The notes below the pieces were generated by a model that saw only the letters and a program-made list of their open reading frames with translations, was not told the origin of the DNA and searched no databases. Below, piece after piece: positions 20,401 through 28,627 of a stretch of DNA of 28,627 nt (position 1 is the first letter of the stretch; each line of letters opens with the position of its first letter). The stretch is from Isoetes engelmannii (lineage: Eukaryota > Streptophyta > Lycopodiopsida > Isoetales > Isoetaceae). The position numbers were made by a program, and so were the translations under genes. Location of the stretch: contig JAANSK020037799.1 of the NCBI GenBank assembly GCA_011763485.2, positions 1 through 28,627 of the forward strand. Direction: 5' to 3'.

Positions 20401-23400
20401 TACCAAGAAAGCATGTATTAAGATATTGCTTCAAGTGAGAAGGACCTTCATGGTTCTGCATCTGCACACAACCATGCTTCTGGACATTCCATCTGGATAA
20501 CCAACATGCATGTTTCTCCTTTCAACAGGCTTTAAGATGTTGTGGGTCTATGGCCACTGTGTAGGCCAGATTTTAAAGTCGGGTGTCTTCCATGTTTACC
20601 AACTTCTAGCAATAGAGTATATGTCATTCCAAAGCGGCACGCTGTAGAGACTGAAATCCATTTCCTTGGAGGAGAATTGTGTTCGGAACAGTGGACATGA
20701 CTCCGAGAATCTTAGTCAAAAGGTCTTTTTGGAGCTGTTCGAAATCTTCCCAAGTGTAAAGGCATATCACTGTCCCCATATTTCCACCCCATATAAAAGA
20801 GTTGGTTCCACCAAAACTCTAGATAAGTGTGTTGATGGGACTAGTCATAGAGCTCCGTCTTTGTGGCAATGGTTCTACATGGCATAGAGAGGCTTCCAAC
20901 CTGTCATGATGCATTGTTGAATATAGGTGTTTTAGTATATGGTGGTACTAAACTCTTACTCCTAGATATTTGTATGGTTATGCCACTTTCTGACCCTGAT
21001 AAGTGAAGCGAGGTTGTTTATGTTGTCTAGAAGATGATATGAGGAGTATCTTAATCATTGCCAAGTTGACTGCATTCCAATATCCTGATAGGAAGTGCTC
21101 AGTGCATCAGGATCCAACTCCTTGCTGCCTAGTAGTGTAATTAATGAGTCAAGCCCTTTTCTTCGTGTTGGGCAAGCCATTTCTTCAGTTGATCAATATA
21201 GAATCCAAATGGTCTGGTATACAGTGGACATCTCTGGCGCAATCCCACACTGTCGTTGATGTGCTGGCATGACGAAAGCATTGAGCAGTGACTATTTCAT
21301 ACAACATGTATACTACATATTACAATTCCCATGGGATGCCTAGCTGCATTAATTTCTCTCACAACTTTTCCCTAGGTATAATGTCGAAAGCTTTGGCCAA
21401 TGGTAGATGCTTGGGTCCAAAACCTACGTGTCCAAGTGTGCATACCTTTGCCCATGATGTCAACCGATGTTCAAGGATTCTGGCAAGCAATTTTTCCAAC
21501 AAAGTACCGACTATAATTCTGCGCCAATTGGTAGGACAAAGTCTACCCCCTGCTTTATACATCAAAACTACTCCGCTGACGGTCAATTGCATGGAGAAGC
21601 CTTCATGGAGAGCCCTATTGAATAAACTAGCCAGGACTGCGACAATCTGAGGTTCATAGCACTTCAATAGTTCTGCCTACCCTGCCTTCATGCCATCTAG
21701 ATGTTGCCTTGTCGTTTGTGAGTCGTTGCAAGCAATGGGTGACATCTGCCTCTGTTATAGTTAGTGTGGGACCTGTTTGTATTGCCACAATATTCCACAC
21801 CATATGAGGATCATAAAGCTGCATCAAGTGATGTACCACTGGTCTGAAGAGATGTTGCAAAGAGGTTGCATAGGCTTCTTTAATACTATCCTCCAAAATG
21901 TTATGGAGTGATGGTCAAGAAGGCAAACCATTTTCCATTGATGTTCTGCAATGTATTGTGCCTTTTTGCCTTTGGTGAAAGCTTTGTACTGCTTAATTGC
22001 TTGTCGTTGAAGAGCATGATCAATTATCAGTCTAAACTGTCATTTAAGATCTTTGCATTCATCATCAAACCATTTGTTTCGAAGGAAGATGCATGTGCAT
22101 GATAGTCTATTGGTGCATTTTCTTTCAAAATATTGCTTTGCACTCAAAAGGAGAGTAATAAGATTAGTAGTTTGCTCTTCCAATGTGGAAAACTACATGA
22201 ATCTGAGGCACACAAGAGGTGTGGAGTTGTATTGGTTCTCAATCTACAATGACGAAGAGGGTTTGGTGAGCCAAATCCACATTCTCATCCCTACTATGTA
22301 TTTCGGCCTATAAGATGTAGAGCTTGCTCTACCATAAGCACCTAATCAACCATACTGGAGTCCCCACCCTGGTTCTCTTGATGGCTAGTGTAGGAGGAGA
22401 AGGATGGCCATTCATGACAGACCATTGTAAATAATCACATCGAAGATGATGCACATCTGTATCAATTGCCTTCCAAAGTGTGTGACAAGATGTCCTACAT
22501 CAGCTGATGTTTGTAGCCAAAGGCCCTCCCTAGTTTGCAGCTACAACATATCCTCAGATAATGAATTGGACTTTGTTAATTCAGTTGTAGTTGTGTGCGC
22601 TATTGAAATCCCCTACTAGAATATTATGATCCAATTGCTTATGATGCTAAATGCCATCATATAGATCGACATACGTGTCCAATCTATCCACAACTAAATG
22701 CCTGTTATAGAAGTTTGAATCGGCATGTGTAAAAAACTATGCTGCAATAAAGAGGGGATCTCTACATGTATTTTGCACATGTATCCACATGTATCAATTG
22801 TGTCTATCTGCTTTGTGTAATGAAACTGAACATGCCACGAATATTTTGTATAGCAGGCTATGCTGACATGGCTCGCTTGTCTGTTTTTTTTTTTTTTGAA
22901 GGACGAAAGCAAAGAGTTTATTAATCAACAATAAGCATTACAAAGTGTATATGTCTCATTAACTGTGTAGGCACACGAAAGAGCCACAAGAACAAGAGCC
23001 TGAAACACAATGCGCTTACTCCAGAATATGAGACTAATGATAAGAACCAATTTGAAGGTGTTGAATCCAGATACGATCCCACACTTCTGGATCAAGGGAG
23101 GAGCACTTATAAGCCATCAGTATCTTAGCCTGAGCTACAACAATAATGCCGCGAGCAGTTGAGTAGGTGCCATGAAAATTATATTGCCTGCGACGCTCCC
23201 ATATTGACCAGAGGAGCAAGCCAGAGCCAAGATGGAATGCCCTCTATCGAACTGGGGGCCATGCATTAGGGTAGGAAGCCAAGAGGATGCATTGGCAATC
23301 CAATAGGCTGTAACCAGGACCACGCCGGCTGAACTTCTAGACAAGAGAAAAAACAATGCTCAAGAGTTTCCACATCTGAAAGTCAAAGCGAGCATACTGC

Positions 23401-25980
23401 AGATATGCGAGGATCATAGCGATGCCTGAAAGAATTAACACGCAGGCACCTATGAATGATCTGCCACCAAAGTACCGAGACCTTAGGGTGGAGCAGCGTG
23501 TCCCAGATCCGCTTGTTTGTGTACTCATTGAACAATGAATAGTATTAAGAAAAAAATAGTTGAACTTTTACTGAGGAAGTTTGAATCTATCATGGACATC
23601 ATAAACTAAAACAATTTGATGGGGGCAAATTCATAGGCGAATATCTTTCTTGACATGAATCAAGCAGCTGTATGTGGACATCATTTAGTGTAAAGCTGGC
23701 ACGCCATGTGCGAGGAAGGGGTCAGCCATTCCCTTACACTTTTGTACACTTTAGATCAAGAAAATCCCCATACCCCCCCACTCATATATTATATATGGCT
23801 TACAAATTCCAAGGCAGCTGCTTCAACAAATGGCTCAGATCTAATAGAGCTACCTCAGCTTGTGCCTTATGCACATGGCAAAAAACTTTTATTGGACTAC
23901 ATCACGTCCCTAACTAATTCAGATTGTCACATGTCCACAGTTGTGCCAAATGCCTTGCAATCCACTGTTGTAGGATTTCTCCACGTGAATCATAGAATTT
24001 TTACAAAAGGTCGGGTCAAAGCGTTTAACATTAAAGTGGTTTTAACTTAGTCCATGTGGAGAATAAGAGGAGACATGTCTCTTCATTAGGCCAAGTGTAT
24101 CTAGAAGTCTCTTATGCAAATCAAGGCTCGCGTGTTATAAGAATAAATCGAAGACATACCGGAACTTGTTTGGTTTGGTTGTCTTTGAACAAATAATTGT
24201 TATAGTTCTACCTAAATTGGAATAATTTAGCTTGAGGAATGCACTAACTATAACTATTATATTATATAAAAACAAATGTTCTTTTAAAGATTATTCATGT
24301 TACAATATAGAAGTTGGGTCATCGCTGTGCATTTGTGTGCCGCCACATTTCCTCTTGGCAATAACGCGGAATGGAAGTTGGGGTATCCATTCCGCCCAGC
24401 CGTTAAATCTGTGCATTGTTAGCAGGTAAACAACTAGTGTAAGGTTTTAGGGTTAGGTTAGGCTGCCTTTAGCTCACCAGACGAAGCCCTTCTCGAAGTT
24501 TGCTAGATCTACTGCAGAGCTCCATCTGCTGCTGATGCTTGTTGGATCTGTTGCTTGATGCTTGCCGGATTTGCTGCTCAATGCTTGCTAGATCTGCTGC
24601 TTGAAGCTGCTGGATCTTGTCGGATCCACTGCCACAAAAGAACACCATATGTTGAAGAACACGAATTTCTGCCGGATATACTGCAAAAGAAGGATCTTGA
24701 CGGATTTGCAACTCCAGAACTCCAAGCTAATTTGATTCCCCAACTTCTATATTGTAGGGGAAGGGAAGCAGGGCTGCCCTTCCTCAAAATGCGGCAGACC
24801 CGCTCCGGCTGTCGCCAGTCGCAGGGCCCCTGCCGATTTTGCAGAAGGGGAGCCTCTGTTTCCCTTTCTCTATACATTCTAGCTTAACATAATCAAGTTA
24901 AATCTATGTTTTATTCATGATATATAGGCAGGTAGGTAGAAAAGTTGAGAACCACTAGTCTATGGGACTAATATAAGACGGTCAATATATTGTACCAATA
25001 CAAAAAGAAACATTGCGTGTTTATTTTTTGTAGGACAAAATAACTTTGAAGTTATGTGACTACAGGACCATAAACGAGCATCATAAATATGATAGAATAA
25101 TTTCTTGGTGAGTTGAACGGTTTGTGTGTTAACCATCCTCTACAACTACTTACCCTTCTTTTCTTTGTTAAACATCTATGCGTAGTGAGATGCTAGAAGC
25201 CGTCGGACACGAGTATTATAAAGAATTCTTCAGCAAATGTGATTATTTACTAGCTCCGAATGGTCTTATGGTTGTGCAGGTAGGTTTCAACATTAACCTT
25301 TATACTTGTTCATATAGGATAGTAATTGTTTGCATATTGATTTTCAGGTTATTACAATTCCAGACGAAAGATATGATGAGTACAGGAGAAGCTCAGATTT
25401 TGTGAAAGAGTATATCTTTCCTGGTGGATGTCTCCCATCTTTAAGTATACTAACAAAAGCAATGGCCAACGGATCATCATTATGGTAATACTAACTTGCT
25501 TATATGTAAGAAATGCATTGAGCAATATAGATTGCTATAAACCTAACTATGGGTACATTTTGTGAAAACAATATAGTGTCGAGCATTTGGAGAATATAGG
25601 CATCCATTATTTTCAAACCCTATTATGTTGGCGGGATAAATTTCTTTCGAATAAAAGGTTGTTGGATATTGGTTCTCTTTGTATGCAATTAAATTCTAAA
25701 ATCACTTCCAATATGCAGCACAATAAAAGAACTTGGATTTGATGAGAGGTTCATCAAGATGTGGGAATACTACCTTGTGTATTGTGCTGCTGGTTTTAAA
25801 ACATGCACGCTCGGAACTCTACAGGTAATATCAGCAAGCTTTAAAGTATTTTCATCAAGGTATTAACATCTATTATTCTCAACTTATCCTACTTTACAGA
25901 TAGTATTTTCTCGTTCAGGAAACCTTGAGGCCTTGGGATCTCCATACATGACATTTCCTTCACTATCGGCTATCCTTTGA
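11487..25980 (+). CDS. Cyclopropane fatty acid synthase, plant two-domain form (amine oxidase-like + CFA synthase), 24 exons
   Basis: Plant CFA synthases transfer a methylene from S-adenosylmethionine to the double bond of an acyl chain in membrane phospholipid, giving dihydrosterculate-type cyclopropane acids. The predicted protein has 865 residues, close to the roughly 865-870 residues of angiosperm homologues, and all 24 exons join in phase to a TGA at 25978-25980. Residues 1-456 form a flavin amine-oxidase-like domain with GAGIAG at 7-12, the ribose-binding Glu30 and GGHART at 36-41. Residues 457-865 form the CFA synthase domain: LGLAEAYMDGDF, KHYDLSNDLFALFLDETMTY, motif I VLEIGFGWG (630-638), CEMLEAVGHE (700-709) and VEHLENIGIHYFQTL. 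Cys597 (MTYSCGIF) matches the bicarbonate-site Cys of the bacterial enzyme. Phe635 replaces the usual Cys of CGWG. The start has no in-frame ATG rival and opens directly into the FAD fold. Nothing is missing, so the gene looks functional. Confidence 0.95.
12092..12558. mobile_element. Candidate MITE in CFA synthase intron 2
   Basis: GGTTCACAC at 12092-12100 pairs with GTGTGAACC at 12550-12558, and both ends continue into ATTATRTTA-like sequence. A related block, TGTTCACACATCCAATTATG, lies inside at about 12273. The 467-bp AT-rich interior has no coding potential. No convincing target-site duplication is seen, so the family is unknown. Confidence 0.35.
13247..13316 (+). other. Probable GC-AG intron (intron 6)
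   Basis: Exon 6 ends ACAGAAG followed by GCAAAA, and the acceptor is TTTTGCAG. Using this GC donor gives a 70-nt intron and joins VDTITSKTEG to IHVVDVEG without extra residues compared with plant homologues. The nearest GT donor (13268) would leave a 49-nt intron and add seven residues. Confidence 0.6.
15039..18296 (+). other. Long intron 14 of the CFA synthase gene (3,258 nt)
   Basis: AT-rich and without a gene on either strand. It holds a G10 run near 16822, a G12 run near 18120 and a 30-bp tandem pair (AATTAATAAGATCTAGTGAA type) at about 17468-17530. Several TTAACTTAATGG/CTAACTTAAC words at 16970-18050 could be worn MITE remains. Confidence 0.6.
20088..22883 (-). mobile_element. Decayed LINE (non-LTR retrotransposon) with endonuclease and reverse transcriptase
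   Basis: Reading leftwards: an AP-endonuclease-like part at 22880-22560 (DPLFIAA, NFYNRHLVVDRLDTYVDLYD, then HNILVGDFNSAHNYN, in which GDFN is the endonuclease signature); RT fingers at 21667-21359 (LCPTNWRRIIVGTLLEKLLA, WAKVCTLGHVGFGPKH); a YKYLG-type block near 20960; an RT C-terminal block EPTLLYG / ILGVMSTVPNTILLQG at 20860-20660; and a Cys/His-rich tail at 20270-20090. Many stops and frame changes occur, and the YADD core near 21150 is not recognisable, so it is old and inactive. No poly(A) tail is visible at the left end. The right end is cut by the second LINE. Confidence 0.8.
22884..23520 (-). mobile_element. 5'-truncated LINE 3' end with poly(A) tail and zf-RVT-like region
   Basis: A run of 14 T at 22884-22897 is the poly(A) tail of a minus-strand element, preceded (minus strand) by TTAATAAACTCTTTGC, a common plant LINE 3' end. 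Upstream, the minus strand encodes IWDTLLHPKVSVLWWQIIHR and LRVNSFRHRY, then LLLWSIWERRRQYNFHGT. This is the zinc-binding (zf-RVT) C-terminus of plant LINEs. TCGCTTGTCTG at 22873-22883 and CGCTTGTTTGT at 23510-23520 may be a worn target-site duplication. The element landed in the endonuclease part of the older LINE. Confidence 0.75.
24430..24890. other. GC-richer insert with a 23-bp tandem repeat, unclassified
   Basis: It stands out from the AT-rich intron. At 24532-24620 four imperfect copies of TGATGCTTGNTGGATCTGCTGCT run in tandem. 24770-24850 is rich in GCCCTGCCGATTTTGC-type sequence. The minus strand carries a 99-codon open frame without a recognisable domain. It is probably a fragment of a repeat element. 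Confidence 0.4.
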
Positions 25981-26209
25981 ATTTTCATTTTTTTACCCTA
26001 AACTCCCAATGGGTACTAGCAATACAAAATCACAGAAAAAAGATCAATTACGTAATTCAGGAGAAACAAAGTGCCAAGGCAGTATGGATTGCTCCAATGC
26101 CATAGATGGGCAATGTGAAGATTGCAGGGGATAGAATATTTGATCCCACAAATGAATATTTTGTATTCAACATGCGATACAATTTATACTAGTAACAAAT
26201 GACATGGCT
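25981..26209 (+). other. 3' flank of the CFA synthase gene
   Basis: This AT-rich sequence is expected to hold the 3' UTR. I do not see a canonical AATAAA before 26209; AATGAATATTTTGTATTC at 26151 is the best near-upstream candidate for a poly(A) region. Confidence 0.3.
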
Positions 26210-26789
26210 TACTAGACTTTAGCCTACAACTTATGTTTGTTTGGTATGTTATATGTATGGTGTAGGTTCCTAGAATCCTACCAAATTCAGAAACTTGTAA
26301 CCCTTGCAAATTTTATGTATAGACTTTGCACCATATATAAAACTTCTAAACCAATAGATGCATTTGGAAGGCTTCAAATACATAAAACTTTTCGTGGCTT
26401 AGGGTATGGGTTCCATGTTTCGTGCACTTACGCTCCCAACAATAAAATGAACACACGGTCAAAGTCAAAATTGGGTAAAATTTTATTTTTTGGATACCTA
26501 ATGTGTTTCCGTTTAATATGAACAAAAAATTGTACGATTATGACATATCTACAAAAAGTTAGAGTAGGCGGAAGATGGGGGGTCTGATGGCCCCCTCCTT
26601 GAGGTGGGTAGTCCTCCTATCGCGAGGTGGGTGCCCATCATAGTGTTCAAGGGGAATTAGGTGTCAGATGTGACCATGTGACAAGTGTCTACATTCCTAA
26701 AAAGCTCTTCCAAAGAGCTTTCATATGCACGTGACCACGTGTAAAACAGACATGGGAAAAAAAATTATGAGGACTTTTAGTAGGAACCC

Positions 26790-26880
26790 ACTCTTTCGTG
26801 CATGTGAAGTACCATTCTTTCGTGCATGGGAAGTACTACTCTTTCGTGCATATGAAGTACCATTCTTTCGTGCATACAAT
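26790..26880. repeat. Four 24-bp tandem repeats inside the TIR element
   Basis: The unit ACTCTTTCGTGCATGTGAAG+TACC is present at 26790, 26814, 26838 and, in part, 26862. Each carries CGTGCAT, the same word found in both terminal inverted repeats. Confidence 0.8.
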
Positions 26881-26920
26881 CTTGACCATTGATTTTTAAT
26901 CTTATGGCCTGCAATATTTG

Positions 26921-27100
26921 TTACAGGGGGAGGGTTGGGAGTGATAGTGGGTGCATGCACGGTCCAAGGCACCTGCAATACTCGTTAGAGGGGGAGGGTT
27001 GGGGGCGATAGCGGGTGTCATGCACGGTCCCAAGGCACCTGCAATACTTGTTAGAGGGGGGAGAGTTGGGGGCGATAGCGGGTGCATGCACGGTAGAAGG
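26921..27100. repeat. Three 65-bp tandem repeats inside the TIR element
   Basis: The units start at 26921, 26985 and 27051 with TTA(C/G)AGGGGGAGGGTTGGG and go on through GCGATAGCGGGTG to (T)CATGCACGG. The third is cut short by the element's end. The first and third contain the palindrome TGCATGCA. All contain ATGCACG, the reverse complement of the CGTGCAT core. Confidence 0.8.
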
Positions 27101-27300
27101 CGACCATACCCTACTAGACTTTAGCATACATGTTATGTTTGCTTGGTATGTTATATGTATGGTGTAGGTTCCTAGAATCCTACCAAATTCTGAAACTTGT
27201 AACCCTTGCAAATTTTATGTATAGACTTTGCACCATATATAAAACTTCTAAACCAATAGATGCATTTGGAAGGCTTCAAATACATAAAACTTTTCGTGGT

Positions 27301-28015
27301 CTTATGCTAGACTGATTAGATAAGATAAGAAAAAGCAACATGATGTATTGTTAAACATGTACATGAAGTGTCTTTGAACATCCCCAGTGATTAGGTAATG
27401 TATGCAAATCTCTTTTATTAAATAAACTTTCAACTTCATCATTGACTCCAAAGTTTGGAATACGTATCTACTAATCTAGTCAAATTTTAACTAGTGTGAG
27501 CATATTGGGTTTAAGAAGCAAGATATATAGATATATAATATTGATAGCGCATGGAAAATAAATTGAATATATAAGGAAAGCATATAGTATATGCAACAAA
27601 ATCTCATCCTAAATTGCATGTCTTCCTCCCCTTCATCTGCTTTTGTGCCAATGTCTCCTAGCTCAACTCTCCAAGTTCCTCCTTCGAAGATGTTGATGGT
27701 CTTCACAACCCCATTCTTTCCTAGTATACTTACTATGTTATATAATCTTTCTAGTTTTAGGTCTCTACTAGAAAAAGTGCCCAGCGTTGTTGGGCTTTCC
27801 ATGGGGCATAAAATAACAAAACTAATACAGATGGTGGATTTAACTTGAGACATCTACTATTGGGTTTGTATTGAATGAGTGAATGTTAATGGTAGAATCT
27901 TGAGAGAATTTGTGCATGTGTTACGTATATTGATAGACGAAGGAGAAGAGGGATACTAGGAGCCCTAGGCGCTCAGGGCGGCGCCTAGGGTTTCCGCTTC
28001 GGCCCCTTTGATGAT
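27301..28015. other. No defensible gene
   Basis: Open frames of 85-120 codons overlap on the two strands at 27491-27853. The minus-strand reading (GVVKTINIFEGGTWRVEL) is protein-like in composition but matches nothing I know. At 27960-27990 there is a GC-rich near-palindrome, CCCTAGGCGC / GCGCCTAGGG. Confidence 0.4.
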
Positions 28016-28019
28016 AGTT

Positions 28020-28380
28020 ATTGATTTTGGTGTCGGAGTTGGGCGTGCCTGGGCTCGTTGGAAAGCTTGTGGCGCGCTCTTTTCAGTGGTATGAGATTTG
28101 GATGCTGATTCAGTCGATTTGGTGCAGAAAAAGGGCTTGACAGTTCCGGCCCTCTCTTGGTGATGGTAGGGTTTGCTGCCAGAGTATTTTGGCCATAACT
28201 TTTGTATGCAATGTCGGTTTTGGGCATGCTTGGGCTCGTTGGAAAGCTCGTGGCATGCTCCATCCAGTGATAGCTGATTTGGGTCTTGTTTTGGACGTTT
28301 TGGTGCAGAGACAGGGTCTACTTATTTCGGCCCCTTGGTAAGCTTGAAGCGAAGGTATTTTTCTGGTCATAGTTTTATTT
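28020..28380 (+). repeat. Two diverged 180-bp tandem units in GC-richer sequence
   Basis: 28027-28200 and 28211-28375 share TGGGC.TGC.TGGGCTCGTTGG, AAAGCT.GTGGC, CAGTG.TA, TTTTGGTGCAGA, a CGGCCC block and a closing TTTTGGCCATAACTTTT / TTCTGGTCATAGTTTT. A weaker partial third unit may precede them (CGGCCCCTTTGATGATAGTT at 28000). No protein or terminal repeat is visible. It could be a non-coding part of a retroelement fossil that continues past the window. Confidence 0.5.
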
Positions 28381-28627
28381 TGTGAAGCATCAGAGATGTT
28401 TGTATCTCTGATCATGTGTTAGGTAAGGGACGAGGCAGGGAGGGGGGATGGCGGCAGCGTTGGCTATGGCGCCCAAGCGCTATAGTATTTCTGTTTGGAT
28501 CAGTTTCGGTCCAGTTCATGCCGGTTGGCCGTTGGAGTTGTTTCAGTTCAGTTATGTCTGGCAGTTTGGTTTTCTGGTTGTTATGTCAGTTGGTGGCCGG
28601 TGTTATCTGTTTGAATCCCCTCTCCCT

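Larger units (their letters stand above)
19701..25033 (+). other. Very long intron 18 of the CFA synthase gene (5,333 nt), host to two LINE relics
   Basis: The GTAAGT donor and TTTTTTGTAG acceptor are both strong. The stretches 19701-20080 and 23530-24430 hold nothing recognisable. The LINE relics are on the strand opposite to the gene. Confidence 0.85.
14397..25980 (+). other. CFA synthase exons 12-24 (methyltransferase half)
   Basis: Exons: 14397-14499, 14567-14662, 14992-15038, 18297-18420, 19275-19337, 19415-19474, 19539-19700, 25034-25107, 25186-25279, 25348-25484, 25577-25657, 25719-25824 and 25900-25980. Exon 18 carries the SAM motif I (EIGFGWG) and KYTGISLSREQL. Exon 19 carries DKITLKLCDYR. 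Exon 20 carries CEMLEAVGHEYYKEFF. Exon 24 encodes the conserved tail IVFSRSGN. The SAM-binding fold is split by the 5.3-kb intron 18. Confidence 0.92.
26402..27111. mobile_element. 710-bp TIR element flanked by TA, non-autonomous
   Basis: It begins GGGTATGGGTTCC and ends GGCGACCATACCC. The terminal 25 bp match in inverted orientation at 18 positions: the first eight are perfect, and CGTGCA sits at positions 20-25 from both ends. TA flanks each side (26400-26401, 27112-27113), which suggests a TA-duplicating DNA transposon such as Tc1/mariner, but the short imperfect TIR makes the family uncertain. It has no transposase. Confidence 0.6.
26210..27300 (+). repeat. 190-bp direct duplication (26210-26399 and 27112-27300)
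   Basis: Both copies run from TACTAGACTTTAGC to CATAAAACTTTTCGTGG with only a handful of differences. TGGCT precedes the first copy and also ends it, and the sequence after copy 2 (CTTATGCTAGACTG) resembles the start of another unit. It was therefore a tandem array before the 710-bp element split it. Confidence 0.85.

Noticed and set aside
21288-21650. Plus-strand 120-codon frame in intron 18
   Set aside because: It is the antisense of the LINE reverse transcriptase region on the minus strand.
26210-27300. Reading the two 190-bp repeats as terminal repeats of a miniature LTR element
   Set aside because: The units lack TG...CA ends, no primer-binding or polypurine site is seen, and the interior has its own inverted ends flanked by TA.
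27491-27853. Overlapping 120- and 85-codon frames on opposite strands
   Set aside because: No family match, no splice or promoter context. They overlap each other, so at least one is chance and probably both are.

Overview
The window is nuclear DNA of a land plant. It has GT-AG introns with plant-like branch and acceptor tracts, a chloroplast transit-like peptide, an AT-rich background and decayed LINE and hAT elements. A non-flowering vascular plant such as a fern seems likeliest from the long introns and the LINE type, but the lineage is an inference and is not proved by the sequence.

Layout. (1) 33-427 holds a fold-back-like segment: a 12-bp inverted repeat encloses five copies of a 16-bp palindrome. 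(2) 723-3494, minus strand, is a six-exon gene or partial gene for a plastid-targeted CBM48 (AMPK-beta-type glycogen/starch-binding) protein. Its exons join in phase from the transit-peptide exon to the left part, where I lose it. A G-box palindrome lies just upstream. (3) 4365-6080, plus strand, is a broken DUF3504-like gene (the tyrosine-recombinase-related family that includes Crypton-derived proteins). A 661-bp hAT element sits two codons after its ATG and is flanked by a perfect 8-bp target duplication. (4) 6081-11340 contains no gene I can defend, only local duplications and tandem repeats. (5) 11487-25980, plus strand, is the main gene: a complete 24-exon plant cyclopropane fatty acid synthase of 865 residues, with an N-terminal FAD amine-oxidase-like domain and a C-terminal SAM-dependent CFA synthase domain. 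Every exon junction is in phase. One intron is best explained as GC-AG. Two introns are long (3.3 and 5.3 kb), and the second carries two minus-strand LINE relics. (6) 26210-27300 holds a 190-bp tandem duplication split by a 710-bp TIR element rich in internal repeats. (7) 27900-28627 is GC-richer non-coding repeat sequence that I cannot classify.

Functionally, the CFA synthase gene would put a methylene bridge on membrane-lipid oleoyl chains, and the CBM48 gene would act on plastid starch. They point in opposite directions and nothing links them. The most informative parts for a second look are the nested hAT-in-DUF3504 locus, the GC-AG intron, the unrecognised C-terminal module of the CBM48 protein and the new-looking TIR element at 26402-27111.
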